Below, one piece after another: positions 36,797-45,651 of a stretch of DNA of 64,000 nt. The notes beneath the pieces are model-generated. The model was not told where the DNA came from, did no database searches, and saw only the letters and a program-made list of their open reading frames with translations. Position 1 is the first letter of the stretch. The number at the start of each line of letters is the position of its first letter. The stretch covers positions 42,300 through 106,299 of the forward strand of contig JADGHL010000003.1 in assembly GCA_019686135.1 (NCBI GenBank), in the 5' to 3' direction. The DNA is from Myxococcaceae bacterium. Its GTDB lineage: Bacteria > Myxococcota > Myxococcia > Myxococcales > Myxococcaceae. Both the position numbers and the translations under genes were made by a program.

Positions 36797-37888
36797 CAGC
36801 CCCACCTCTGCCACTCTCGAGTTGCCGAGCTCCGCGATCAGCAGCTTCGCTCCGTTCGCGTCGAGAGCGACCGAGGAAGGTGCGGAGAGCTCCGCTTCCA
36901 GGGCGTCGCCGTTGGCGTGATCCTCGCCGTGGACGCCGGTGCCGGCGATGGTGGTGATGATGCCTTCAGCGTCGACGCGGCGGACCCGGTCGTTGTTCGT
37001 GTCGGCGACGAAGATCACACCGTCGGCTGCGACGGCCACGCCGCGCGGGCGGTCAAGGAGGGCAGAAGTGGCCGGTCCGCCGTCGCCGGAGAAGCCGTGC
37101 TCGCCGCCTCTGCCCGCCACGGTTTCGATGATTCCGTCGGGCCGGACGCGGCGGATGACGTGGTTGCCGGCGTCGGCGATGTACACGCTGCCCTCCGGAC
37201 CGAGGGCCAGGCCCCGCGGTTCGGTGAGCTTCGCATCAACGGCCGGCCCGCCGTCGCCTCCGAACCCCGGCTCGCCGGTGCCTGCGAACGGGACCACCAC
37301 GCCGTCGGGACCGATTTTGCGGACGCGGTTCGCCAGCTCGTCCGCGAGGTAGATGGAGCCGTCTGCGCCGAAGGCGATCCCGGTGAGCTGGGTGAACTGA
37401 GCGAGCCTGGCCGGGCCGCCGTCTCCGGTGTCGCCGACCGCATCGGACCCGGCGATGACGCGCACCACGCCGTCCTTCACCTGGAGCACACGCGGATCGT
37501 GGAGCATGATGAGGTGGAGCGTGCCGGAAGGGGAGAAGGCGAACTCCACCGGGTTCTCGAGCGGCGTCTCGGTCGGTGCGGCGCCGTCGATGGCGAAGTC
37601 GTGGTTCCCGTCACCGACCACCGTCTCCACCGTGCCGTCGGCCGTCATCCGGCGGAGGCGGTGGTTGTTGAAGTCCATGACGTAGAGGAGCCCGTCTGGG
37701 CCCCGGCGCGCGGCGCTCACCTGATAGAAGTCGGTCTGGAGCGCCTTGTGGCCATCGCCGTTGAAGCCGGTCGCGCCGGTGCCTGCCACCACGCAGAGCA
37801 CGCCCGGTTCGGCGGAGCAGGGCGCGCACCCCGCCCACGCCAGCCCGGCCATCGCGACCGCAACGAGGAGCTGACGAAGTGAAAGCAC
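36791..37888 (-). CDS. NHL-repeat (six-bladed propeller) lipoprotein, copy 3
   Basis: About 365 residues if started at the GTG at 37888 (VLSLRQLLVAVAMAGLAWAGC), which gives a signal peptide with a Cys; the lipobox (AWAGC) is weak. The same family opening CAPCSAEPGVLCVVAGTGATG is followed by about six blades (YVMDFNNHRLRRM, LADELANRVRKIG, IADAGNHVIRRVR, VADTNNDRVRRVD, IAELGNSRVAEV). It is convergent with copies 1 and 2. A longer open frame begins at 37963, but its extra N-terminus is Cys/Arg-rich and not signal-like. Confidence 0.82.
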   Translation of the reverse strand: MLSLRQLLVAVAMAGLAWAGCAPCSAEPGVLCVVAGTGATGFNGDGHKALQTDFYQVSAARRGPDGLLYVMDFNNHRLRRMTADGTVETVVGDGNHDFAIDGAAPTETPLENPVEFAFSPSGTLHLIMLHDPRVLQVKDGVVRVIAGSDAVGDTGDGGPARLAQFTQLTGIAFGADGSIYLADELANRVRKIGPDGVVVPFAGTGEPGFGGDGGPAVDAKLTEPRGLALGPEGSVYIADAGNHVIRRVRPDGIIETVAGRGGEHGFSGDGGPATSALLDRPRGVAVAADGVIFVADTNNDRVRRVDAEGIITTIAGTGVHGEDHANGDALEAELSAPSSVALDANGAKLLIAELGNSRVAEVGLR

Positions 37889-37987
37889 CGGAGTCGATGC
37901 GCAGCGCCGGCCGCCGCACGACGGATGATGACACGAACGGCGGGCCGGCGAAGCACCACTCACCCCGCACCCGCCACGACGAACGGT

Positions 37988-38884
37988 TTATGCCGCTTCG
38001 GAGAGCGCGTTCGACTTGAAGGCATCCAGCACCGCTTGCGAGGCGCGGTCGAGGTACTTGCCCTTGCGGACCAGAAGGCCGATCGCGCGGGAGAAGGTCC
38101 CTTCCGCGAACGGCTTGGCGATGAGGGTGCCCTCGTTCACCTCGTGCATCACCGTCGCCAGAGGCAGGATGCCCACGCCCAAGCCCATCGAGATCGCCTG
38201 CTTGATGGTCTCGACGTTGTCCATCTCCATCACCGGATTCAGCGTGAGGCCGCGCTCGCGGAACATCTTGTCCATCGCTTTGCGCGTGGGCGCCTCGCGG
38301 TCGAAGGCGATGAAGGGCATCCCCGCCAGCGCGGCGAGCGACACCTTCGCCTTCTGCGCGAGCGGATTGCCAGGCGCGCACACCACGGCGAGCTTGTCGT
38401 CGCGGAACGGGAGGATGTCCACGCCCGCGCGCGGCTGCGGGTACGCCACGATGCCGATCTCCGCCGACCCGAGGATGACGTCGTCGTACACCTGATCGTT
38501 CCGGCGGTAGTTGAGCCGCAGGTTCACCTTGGGGTGTGTCTTGAGCAGCGCCTTCATGATGCTCTGCAGCTCGTGCAGCCCCACCGAGTAGATGGTCGAC
38601 ACCGTGCAGGTGCCCACGATCTCGCTGGACTGCTCGCGGATCTCCGACTCCACCTCGCTGAACCGCGCGAGGATCTCCTTGCACCCGCGGAACAGCCGCT
38701 CACCGCTCGGGGTGGGCGTCACCTGACGAGCGCTCCGCGAGAGCAGCTTCTGGCCGTAGCGGTTCTCCAGCGCGCGGATTTGCTGGCTGACCGCCGACTG
38801 GGTGACGTGGTTGAGCTGCGCTGCGCGCGAGAAGGAGCCGGTCTCCACCACGTCACAGAACATCTTCAATGATTCCAACTGCAT
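37988..38884 (-). CDS. LysR-family transcriptional regulator
   Basis: 298 residues. N-terminal winged helix-turn-helix (ESLKMFCDVVETGSFSRAAQ, HVTQSAVSQQIRALENRYGQ) and a C-terminal periplasmic-binding-like effector domain (STIYSVGLHELQSIMKALLK, GSAEIGIVAYP, FRDDKLAVVCAPGNPLA). MQLESL at 38884 is the standard LysR start and is preceded by GGGGG about 11 bases upstream; the longer frame to 38929 is not family-like. It is divergent from the methyltransferase at 39016, which is its most likely nearby target. Confidence 0.9.
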   Translation of the reverse strand: MQLESLKMFCDVVETGSFSRAAQLNHVTQSAVSQQIRALENRYGQKLLSRSARQVTPTPSGERLFRGCKEILARFSEVESEIREQSSEIVGTCTVSTIYSVGLHELQSIMKALLKTHPKVNLRLNYRRNDQVYDDVILGSAEIGIVAYPQPRAGVDILPFRDDKLAVVCAPGNPLAQKAKVSLAALAGMPFIAFDREAPTRKAMDKMFRERGLTLNPVMEMDNVETIKQAISMGLGVGILPLATVMHEVNEGTLIAKPFAEGTFSRAIGLLVRKGKYLDRASQAVLDAFKSNALSEAA

Positions 38885-39015
38885 AAGTAGAACCCCCGGG
38901 CTGGGTATCTTTTCATTAGCAGATTTCACTATTCGCGCAACTTATCCCTGGCGGCCGCGAAGTGCGTTTGTCTGCTAGGCCGCCCGACGGACCGGCGTGA
39001 CTAGATTCGGGCCAC
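38885..39015. promoter_or_regulatory. Divergent LysR/methyltransferase control region with an inverted repeat
   Basis: The region is locally A/T-richer than its surroundings. TAGCAGA at 38917-38923 is the exact reverse complement of TCTGCTA at 38971-38977, with 47 bases between them. LysR regulators often bind widely spaced dyads in such regions. The match is only seven bases, so it could be chance. Confidence 0.4.
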
Positions 39016-39777
39016 ATGGCCCGCATCGACTACGACGCGATCGCGCACCTGTACGACTCGCAGCCGTTCCGGACGAAGGAGGCGGACCCGCACCTGGGGG
39101 ACCTCCTTCGGACGCTGAGCACCGGCGAGCGTGCGTCCGTGCGCGCGCTCGACCTGGGCTGCGGCACCGGGAACCAGCAGGCGGCGAATCTGGCCTCCTT
39201 TCCCGAGGTGAAGCTGTTCGGCGCCGATCTCTTCCGGGGCATGCTGAAGCAGGCCGCCGGAAAGACGCGCCAGGTGCGGTGGCTGCAGTGCGACGGCATC
39301 GCGCTCCCCTTTCGCGCGGGCACGTTCCACTACGTCAGCACCCAGTTCTCCCTCCACCACGTGAAGGACAAGCGCCGCCTCATGGCCGAGGTCCTGCGCG
39401 TGCTCCGGCCCGGCGGCCGCTTCGTCCTTCAGAACATCTGCCCGGAGCGGATGCGTGAGTCGGCGCAGTACCGGTACTTTCCCGAGAGCGCCGCGCTGGA
39501 TGAGCGCGACTTCCTGAAGATCGCGGAGCTCAAGGCGCTCTGCCGGGAGGTGGGATTCGCCGACGTGTGCGCGGAGGTGAACGTCCGCCGCTGGGAGCGC
39601 CCGCTGCCTTTGTGGGCACAGGAGCTCCGCCGCCGCGATCTCAACTCGTCGCTGCAGGCCGTGTCCGACGAGGGCTACGCGCAAGGGCTGAAACGGATCG
39701 ACGAAGACCTCGCCCGCGGGGTGTACCTGGTGAAGGACGAGGTCGCGCTGGTCACCCTGGTCGCGCGGGCGCCCTGA
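39016..39777 (+). CDS. Class I SAM-dependent methyltransferase (UbiE-like)
   Basis: 253 residues. Motif I ALDLGCGTGNQQAANL, acidic loop FGADLFRGML, motif LQCDGIALPFRAGTFHYVST and post-I block HHVKDKRRLMAEVLRVLRPG place it in the Methyltransf_11/UbiE group of small-molecule methyltransferases. The C-terminal half is less conserved, so the substrate is unknown. It is divergent from the LysR gene. Confidence 0.85.
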   Translation: MARIDYDAIAHLYDSQPFRTKEADPHLGDLLRTLSTGERASVRALDLGCGTGNQQAANLASFPEVKLFGADLFRGMLKQAAGKTRQVRWLQCDGIALPFRAGTFHYVSTQFSLHHVKDKRRLMAEVLRVLRPGGRFVLQNICPERMRESAQYRYFPESAALDERDFLKIAELKALCREVGFADVCAEVNVRRWERPLPLWAQELRRRDLNSSLQAVSDEGYAQGLKRIDEDLARGVYLVKDEVALVTLVARAP

Positions 39778-39787
39778 ACGGAACGCC

Positions 39788-40150
39788 TCAGCGTTCGTCG
39801 TCGCGCATCAACAACCCCCGCATCGCTTCGACGAAGAGCGCGTCGCCGCCGGGTGGCACGTCGAGCTCGAGGAGCGGCACCGCCACACAGGCCAGGGTGC
39901 GCCCCGCGAGCTCCGCGCTGCCCGCGCGCAACAGCCCGGCGTTATCCGCCTTGGACAGACCGCCCTCCACCCGCCGAACGAAGGCCATGTGCAGCTCCGC
40001 CGCGGCGGCCGCGACGTCGCCCTCCACCATCATCCGGTGGCTGAGCCTGAGCGCGTCCGGGTGCCGGCGCCACAGCCCGAGGTGGAGCTCGAGCAGCGCC
40101 GACACCCGCTCTCTGGCCGTCCGAGCGCGCTCGGCGCGTTCCACCTGATC
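39788..40150 (-). pseudogene. C-terminal fragment resembling a TetR-family regulator
   Basis: The frame ending at 39788 contains RERVSALLELHLGLWRRHPD then ALRLSHRMMVEGDVAAAAAE and a helical C-terminus, which resembles the ligand-binding half of TetR regulators. No helix-turn-helix precedes it: the DNA upstream instead encodes, on the other strand, fragments of an ABC transporter. The 5' boundary is approximate. It could also be a short hypothetical protein. Confidence 0.4.
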
Positions 40151-40235
40151 GGCGGGTTGCAGCGGACGTTGCTCGAACAGACGCTCGGCTCGCAGGCGCA
40201 CGTGGTGGTGCGGATGCCGGACGAGGCCCCGGGTG
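40120..40235 (+). pseudogene. N-terminal fragment of a LolC/LolE (FtsX-like) ABC permease
   Basis: In one plus frame the translation GLQRTLLEQTLGSQAHVVVR then MPDE resembles the start of the periplasmic domain of LolC/LolE/MacB-type permeases (a helix followed by TLGSQAHV). There is no upstream TM1 start and no continuation; the next recognisable sequence is the end of the partner ATPase. It looks like an internal deletion that fused the two ends of a transporter operon. Short match, low certainty. Confidence 0.35.
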
Positions 40236-40622
40236 CCGCTGGCCGCCGCCGCGGGCCGGATGACGGAGGCGATGAAGGCCCGCGCTGCCGAGCTTCTGGT
40301 GGAGGTCGGGCTCCGCGAACGGATGCACCACAAGGCGATCGCCCTCTCCGGCGGCCAGCCTTAGCGCGTGGCGATCGCCCGCGCGCTGGTGACGAGGCCG
40401 CGCCTGGTGCTCGCCGACGAGCCCAGCGGGAACCTCGACACGCGCACGTCCGATCAGGTCTTCGAGCTTCTGCGCCGGTTCAACCGCGAGCACGGGACGA
40501 CGTTCCTCATCGTCACGCACGACCCGCGGCTGGCCGCGCGGTGCGACCGGGTGCTCGAGATCGTCGACGGCAACATCGTGCGCGACGAGTCGAACGCGCG
40601 GGCTCAGCCTGCGAGGAGCTGA
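40236..40622 (+). pseudogene. C-terminal half of a LolD-like ABC transporter ATPase with an in-frame stop
   Basis: The frame reads MTEAMKARAAELLVEVGL, then ALSGGQP, stop (TAG at 40362-40364), then [20 protein letters not shown] and [36 protein letters not shown]. The signature (LSGGQ), Walker B (LVLADEP) and H-loop (THD) are intact apart from the stop, which replaces the Gln expected in [13 protein letters not shown] (CAG to TAG). Walker A and the N-terminal half are missing. The 3' end overlaps the end of the opposing creatininase gene. Confidence 0.85.
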
Positions 40623-41347
40623 TCGACGCTGAACCCGGCGAGCAGCTCATAGAGCCGGTGGCCCTCCTCCGCCGACGCGCGCGCAGGCGCGCCGAAGTAG
40701 GCCTCCGGTCCGCCGGCCTCGTGGAAGTCCCTGGCGCCGGCCTTTATCCGTCCGGGGAGGTCCACTGCGAGCTCCGGCAGGTTCCGCCGCACCTCTTCGC
40801 GCACCAGCTGTGGCGCGGCGGCGAGCACGAGCGAGGTCTCGTACTCGCCGGCGTGGCTGCCCCCGCGGGTGAACTCGTCGCCGAGCCGTTCCACGAAGGG
40901 CCTGCGCCGGTGATCCGGCACGACGATCGTCGCGCCGCACCGCGCGGCCGCGGCTTTCGCCGCTTCGTGGACCACCTTGAAGTGGGCCGGTTCGACGTGG
41001 TGGTTGAGCACGCCGATCCGCGCGAACCCGTGCGAGGCGATGCCGCACAGCACCTCCTGCAGGTACTGCGCGGTCGCCGTGGCGGACACGCTCACCGTGC
41101 CGGCGAACTTCGCCGCGAAGTCGGTGAGCCCGTAGCAGATGGCGGGGAAGACGACTCCACGCCGGCCCGCCGCCGCCAGCCGTTCGGCCACGCGGCGCGC
41201 GACCTCCTCGGCGATGACCACGTCCACGTTCAGCGGCAGGTGCGGCCCGTGCGCTTCGGTCGAACCGACCGGCAGGAGCGCGATCGCGCCGTCGTCGGCC
41301 AGGCGCTTCATCTCCGGCCAGGTCAGGTGGGCGGCGCGCATGGTCAT
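40604..41347 (-). CDS. Creatininase-family amidohydrolase
   Basis: 247 residues. The metal-binding opening [20 protein letters not shown] (E, H, D ligands) and [37 protein letters not shown] (second metal ligands) define the creatininase/FAPy deformylase family. Members hydrolyse cyclic amides or act in cofactor pathways; the substrate here is unknown. The ATG at 41347 overlaps the stop of the upstream CoA-ligase gene, so the two are coupled. Confidence 0.88.
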   Translation of the reverse strand: MTMRAAHLTWPEMKRLADDGAIALLPVGSTEAHGPHLPLNVDVVIAEEVARRVAERLAAAGRRGVVFPAICYGLTDFAAKFAGTVSVSATATAQYLQEVLCGIASHGFARIGVLNHHVEPAHFKVVHEAAKAAAARCGATIVVPDHRRRPFVERLGDEFTRGGSHAGEYETSLVLAAAPQLVREEVRRNLPELAVDLPGRIKAGARDFHEAGGPEAYFGAPARASAEEGHRLYELLAGFSVDQLLAG

Positions 41348-42921
41348 CCCCGGAGCTGGCTCTTGAGCACCTTGCCGCGGTCGCTCTTGGGCAGCGCGTC
41401 CACGAACACCACCTGGCGCGGCGCCTTGAACGGGGTCAGCACCTCGCGCGCGTGCGCCTTGAGCGCCTCCGCCAGCGCCTCGCCGGGCGTGTGGCCCTCG
41501 TTCAGCACGACGAAGGCCTTGGGCTTCTCCAGCCCGTCCGCGTCCTTGAAGCCGATCACCGCCGCTTCGCGGACCGCGGGGTGTTTCAACAGCGCGTTCT
41601 CCACCTCCACGGGCGACAGCCACTTGCCGTTCACCTTCAGCATGTCGTCGCCGCGGCCGCAGAAGTAAAAGTAGCCCCCTTCGTCCTGGTAGAACTTGTC
41701 CGCGCTCACGCACCAGTCGCCGCGGAAGGTCTGCTTGGACTTCTCGTGCTGCTGCCAGTACTCGAGCGCCATCGAGTCGCCGCGGATCCACAGCGTGCCG
41801 ATCTCGCCGCGCGGGAGCTCCCGCCCGTCGTCGTCGCAGATCTTCGCCTCGTAGCCTTCGACCACCCGGCCCAGCGAGCCCAGCTTCACGTCGCCCAGCC
41901 GGTTGGTGATGAAGATGTGGAACATCTCCGCCGAGCCGATCCCGTCGAGGATCTCCACGCCGGTGACGCTCTTCCACTTGTTGTAGATCTCCGCCGGGAG
42001 CGCCTCGCCCGCGCTGATGCACACGCGCACCGAGGACCAGTCCACCTCCTTCGCCGCGGGGTGATTGGCGATTGCGTTGAGGACCGTGGGGACACAGGTC
42101 AGCATCGTCGGGCGGTGCTTCCGGACGAGCTCGATGAGCCGCTCCGGCGTGGGCTTCTCGGGGAAAATCACCGAGCACGCGCCCGCCATGAGCGGGAAGA
42201 GCAGGTTGGAGCCGAGCGCGTACCCGAACGCGAGCTTGGGCGCGGAGAGGCAGATGTCGTTCTCGTTGTAGCCGACGATCGGCAACCCGTAGGTCAGCGC
42301 GTTGTAGACGAAGTCGTGGTGCTTGTGCGTCGCCGCCTTCGGGAAGCCGGTGGAGCCGGAGGTGTACAGCCACACCGCCGGATCGTCCCGGTGCGTGGGC
42401 GCGAACGACGGATCCGGCGTGGCGCGCGCCAGCTCGGCGTCATAGTCGAGCACCGTGGGTCGCGCGCCCGGCGTCGTGTCGCCTTCGGCCTGGCCCATGC
42501 CCACCACCAGCACCGCCCGGACGTGCGGGCACCGCGGGAGCGCGGCGTTCACGGCGGCGAGGTTCGAGGCGTGGGCGACGAGGATCTTGGACCGCGTGTA
42601 GTTGAGGTAGTAGACGACGTCGTCCGGCTGCTGATCCGGGCTCACCGCGGAGACCACGCCGCCCGCCTTCACCGCCGCCAGCCACGCCGAGGCGAACTGC
42701 GGCACATCCGGCAGCATGAGGAGCACGCGCTGCTCCATCTCGAGGCCGAGGCTCTTGTAGACCGCGGTGGCGCGGTTCGTCTGATCGGCGAGCGCTTCGT
42801 AGGTGACCACGCCGCCGTCGTGGATCAGCGCGGGCGCCTTCGCGCGGCGCGGAAGCTGCCGGTAGAGGAAGACCTCGGCGATGTTCAGTTGCTCGGGAAG
42901 GTTGCGGTGGTCGAGATTCAT
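41344..42921 (-). CDS. Benzoate-CoA ligase family AMP-forming enzyme
   Basis: 525 residues. The adenylate-forming P-loop LYTSGSTGFPKAATHKHHDF, motif A5 ILDGIGSAEMFHIFITNR, GRGDDMLKVNGKWLSPVEVE (hinge and A8) and C-terminal catalytic Lys in SDRGKVLKSQL are all present. GSAEMFHIFITNR and the substrate pocket region resemble the benzoate/hydroxybenzoate-CoA ligase branch. It activates an aromatic or related carboxylic acid with ATP and CoA. It overlaps the small membrane protein gene upstream (ATGA) and the creatininase downstream. Confidence 0.9.
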   Translation of the reverse strand: MNLDHRNLPEQLNIAEVFLYRQLPRRAKAPALIHDGGVVTYEALADQTNRATAVYKSLGLEMEQRVLLMLPDVPQFASAWLAAVKAGGVVSAVSPDQQPDDVVYYLNYTRSKILVAHASNLAAVNAALPRCPHVRAVLVVGMGQAEGDTTPGARPTVLDYDAELARATPDPSFAPTHRDDPAVWLYTSGSTGFPKAATHKHHDFVYNALTYGLPIVGYNENDICLSAPKLAFGYALGSNLLFPLMAGACSVIFPEKPTPERLIELVRKHRPTMLTCVPTVLNAIANHPAAKEVDWSSVRVCISAGEALPAEIYNKWKSVTGVEILDGIGSAEMFHIFITNRLGDVKLGSLGRVVEGYEAKICDDDGRELPRGEIGTLWIRGDSMALEYWQQHEKSKQTFRGDWCVSADKFYQDEGGYFYFCGRGDDMLKVNGKWLSPVEVENALLKHPAVREAAVIGFKDADGLEKPKAFVVLNEGHTPGEALAEALKAHAREVLTPFKAPRQVVFVDALPKSDRGKVLKSQLRG

Positions 42922-43199
42922 GCAGCGTCCCTCGGTTCCTTCAGTCGTTCTCGCGTGAGCACCCAGACACAGACCCCCAGTAGAGACAACGCCGCGCCGA
43001 AGATCAGCTGTCGTCTCGCGAAACCGACGAAGATCTCCCGGTGCAGCGAGCACTCGGAGGGGGTGAGCCCGGTGCAGTCCGCGCCGCGGATGATCCGGAC
43101 GATGCCCAGGGACACCGTCGCCAGCCCGCCCAGCACGCAGGCGGCGATCAACCCGAAGAGCAGCCCGCGGATCGCAGGCGGGTAGGGCGGACGCGTCAT
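42918..43199 (-). CDS. Small two-helix membrane protein
   Basis: 93 residues with two hydrophobic helices (GLLFGLIAACVLGGLATVSLG and LIFGAALSLLGVCVWVL) separated by a loop with two Cys (GADCTGLTPSECSLHREIF). Family unknown to me. The overlapped start/stop with the CoA ligase indicates co-translation as the first gene of that three-gene operon. Confidence 0.7.
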   Translation of the reverse strand: MTRPPYPPAIRGLLFGLIAACVLGGLATVSLGIVRIIRGADCTGLTPSECSLHREIFVGFARRQLIFGAALSLLGVCVWVLTRERLKEPRDAA

Positions 43200-43270
43200 C
43201 GTGAGCTCTCCCGGGCGCCGTGCCGGAGCCTGTCGGGGCCGGGCCCGTGGCGCTCCGATATGTTACCCAC

Positions 43271-44362
43271 ATGCGCATCCTCTCCGGCGTCGTCGGCGAG
43301 GGAATGGGGCACGCCACCCGCAGCCGCGTCATCCTCGAAGAGCTGGTGAAGGAGCACGAGGTCCACATCGTGGTCTCCGGCCGCGCGCGGGACTACCTGG
43401 CCCAGCGCTTCGAGAACGTGCACCGGATCTGGGGCTTCAGCATCGCGTACGAGGGGAACTCGGTGCGCAACCTGCACACCGTGGTGCAGAACCTCAAGGG
43501 CGCGGTCACCGGCTGGCCTTAGAACATCCGCAAGTACTTCGAGCTCGTGGAGACCTTCCGGCCCGACGTCGTGATCTCCGACTTCGAGTCGTTCAGCTAC
43601 CTGTTCGGGAAGAACCACAAGATCCCGGTGATCTGCGTGGACAACATCCAGATCATCAACCGGACGAAGCACGACCCCTCGCTGCTCGCCGGGTACGAGG
43701 ATGCGTTCGAGCTCACCCGGTCGATCGTCAAGTCGAAGACGCCGGGCGCGTTCCACTACCTCATCACCACCTTCTTCCGCCCTCCGGTGCGCAAGGAACG
43801 CACCACGCTGGTGCCGCCGATCCTCCGGCCGGAGATCCTCGGCGCGAAGCGCGAGCCCCGCGAGCACCTGCTCGTGTACCAGACCTCCACGACCAACACG
43901 GCGCTGCCGGAAATCCTTCAGGCCACCGGGCTGCCCTGCCGCGTGTACGGGCTCCGCCGCAATTTGAAGAAGGACGTGGTCGAAGGGAAGCTCACGTACC
44001 GCCCCTTCAGTGAGGCCGGCTTCATCGACGACTTGCGGACCTGCCGCGCGGTGATCGCCGGCGGCGGGTTCACGCTGATGAGCGAGGCCGTCTACCTCCA
44101 CAAGCCCATGCTGAGCGTCCCCGTGGAGAAGCAGTTCGAGCAGGTGCTGAACGCGCTGTATCTGGAGAAGCTGGGCTACGGGATGCACGCGACGCGGCTG
44201 ACGCCGGAGGTGATTGCCGAGTTCCTCCGGCGGGTGCCCGACTGCGAACGCGCGCTCGAGGGCTACCAGCAGGACGGCAACGTGGAGACGCTCGCGGCGC
44301 TGAACGAGCAGCTGCGGCGCGCCGTGGAGTTGAAGGGGCGGTGGAGGACGGCGGAGGAGTAG
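43271..44362 (+). pseudogene. MJ1255/VC2487-type glycosyltransferase gene interrupted by one TAG
   Basis: Apart from a TAG at 43520-43522 the frame is open for 363 codons. It starts MRILSGVVGEGMGHATRSRV, the hallmark of this GT-B-like family, and continues after the stop with NIRKYFELVETFRPDVVISD, then IPVICVDNIQIINRTKH, VIAGGGFTLMSEAVYLHKPM and a normal C-terminus. The stop stands where GWP-Q-NIRKY would be expected (CAG to TAG). Sequence quality either side is that of a functional gene, so this is a very recent mutation or a base-call error. An internal ATG at 43547 would drop the N-terminal nucleotide-fold half. Confidence 0.85.
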
Positions 44363-44586
44363 AACCGTCTTCCGTCTGCAGCAACCCCGGCGCGGGGCTC
44401 ACAGGCCTGAACGTGCGGGACGTGGTGGCGGAACGCGTCTGGCTGCCTTCTGATGTCGGCCGCAATCCCCGCGCGGAGCTCACGGGCCGAACGAGCGAAG
44501 CGCCGGGCGAGGGGCTGCGGCAACGGTCGGGCGCCTTAGGCGTGACGAGCGGAGCGCTGCGCCCGAAGCCGGGACGGCTGCTGTGG
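44363..44586. repeat. Gene-free stretch with an imperfect direct repeat
   Basis: The 32-base block at 44381-44412 (GCAACCCCGGCGCGGGGCTC then ACAGGCCTGAAC) recurs imperfectly at 44461-44492 (CGCAATCCCCGCGCGGAGCT then CACGGGCCGAAC), 80 bases later. No ORF here looks real. It may be a dispersed intergenic repeat of this genome. Confidence 0.5.
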
Positions 44587-44615
44587 ACGGCAGACGGTAG
44601 ACGGCAGACGGTGTC
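44587..44615. repeat. Four-unit GACGG(C/T)A/G minisatellite
   Basis: GACGGCA, GACGGTA, GACGGCA, GACGGTG run in tandem with a seven-base period, directly after the stop codon of the minus-strand SDR gene (44616). A related single copy lies at 36765-36788. Confidence 0.75.
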
Positions 44616-45641
44616 TCACCGCGCATACTCGTTGAACCGCCTCGCCGCGAAACGGTTCAAGCGGTCCACGATGCCGCCTCCCCGCGGCGGTTCGAGGTCC
44701 GTGCCTTCGACCTTTTCGCGCGTGCCGTCGAATGCACGCGGCAAGAGCTCGTCCACCACGGCGAGAAGGCCGCTGGTCAGCTCGGGGAAGAGCGCGTGGA
44801 GCTTCGCCGCCGCCTTGAAGTGCGCGCCCACCACCAGCAACGCGCGGCCCTGCACGCAGGCGTCGACGATCTTCTTTGCCGCCCGTGCCGGATCGACGGT
44901 GAGGACGGGCAGGGTCGCGCCGAACAGGAACCAGCGGTACTCCTTGAGCGGGTGTCCCTTGAACCACGCGTGACGCGGGCTCCCGGTCCGCATCAGCCCG
45001 GGGCACACGGTCGTCACCCACACGTTGTCCGCCGCAAGCTCGGTGCGCAGGCCTTCGGAGAAGCCGGTGAGCGCGAACTTGCTCGCGGCGTACGGCAAGA
45101 GGTGCGGGACCGCGATGAGTCCTCCGATGGAGGAGATGTTCACGACGCGTCCGTCGCGCCGGCGGCGCATCGCGGGGACCAGCGAGAGGGTCAGGTTCAG
45201 CGGACCGTAGAAGTGCGTCCGCATCGCCTCCTCGAAGTCCTGCGGTGTCATCGCCTCCAGCGGTCCGACCTCGAGCACGCCGGCGTTGTTCACCAGCACG
45301 TCGACCTCGCCGAAGCGATCGGCCACCTTGGCGAGGAATTCCTTCACCTGCTCGGGATCGGTGATGTCGCAGGGCGAGGCGAACGCCTCCGCCCCGGACG
45401 CGGCGAGCTCCTCGCGCGCGGCGTTCAGCTCGTCGGCGTCGCGCGCGCACAGGGCGAGCTTCGCCCCGCGCCGCGCGAACTCCCGCGCGAGCGCCAGCCC
45501 GAGCCCGCGGGAGCTGCCGGTGATGAGCACCGTTCGATCGCGGAGCTCGTACCTCCGTCCGGCCCGCATCCACGTGCGCGCCAGGAGCGCGCCCACTCCG
45601 ACTCCGGCTCCGATCGTCATCGCCCGCTCCAGCCTCCCCAT
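44616..45641 (-). CDS. Membrane-anchored short-chain dehydrogenase/reductase
   Basis: 341 residues. An N-terminal hydrophobic segment (MTIGAGVGVGALLARTWM) precedes the SDR fold: LITGSSRGLGLALAREFARR (NAD(P) site), LVNNAGVLEVGPLEAM, ISSIGG and the catalytic YAASKFAL (YxxxK) with the Ser upstream. About 110 extra C-terminal residues follow the fold. The ATG at 45641 has a strong GAGGAGGG site six bases upstream, which settles the start. Substrate unknown, perhaps lipid-related given the anchor and neighbours. Confidence 0.88.
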   Translation of the reverse strand: MGRLERAMTIGAGVGVGALLARTWMRAGRRYELRDRTVLITGSSRGLGLALAREFARRGAKLALCARDADELNAAREELAASGAEAFASPCDITDPEQVKEFLAKVADRFGEVDVLVNNAGVLEVGPLEAMTPQDFEEAMRTHFYGPLNLTLSLVPAMRRRRDGRVVNISSIGGLIAVPHLLPYAASKFALTGFSEGLRTELAADNVWVTTVCPGLMRTGSPRHAWFKGHPLKEYRWFLFGATLPVLTVDPARAAKKIVDACVQGRALLVVGAHFKAAAKLHALFPELTSGLLAVVDELLPRAFDGTREKVEGTDLEPPRGGGIVDRLNRFAARRFNEYAR

Positions 45642-45651
45642 GCACCCCTCC

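Noticed and set aside
36563..37882. A long plus-strand frame opposite the third NHL gene
   Set aside because: Antisense shadow of a well-supported propeller gene; composition is Arg/Ala/Val-rich with no domain.
39989..41668. A 559-residue plus-strand protein
   Set aside because: It is antisense to the creatininase and CoA-ligase genes for most of its length. Only a short stretch near 40120-40235 has family-like sequence.
40362..43522. TAG used as an amino-acid codon (recoding) in this organism
   Set aside because: Several intact genes in the window end with TAG at the normal length (36475, 60360, 62992), so general TAG reassignment is unlikely.
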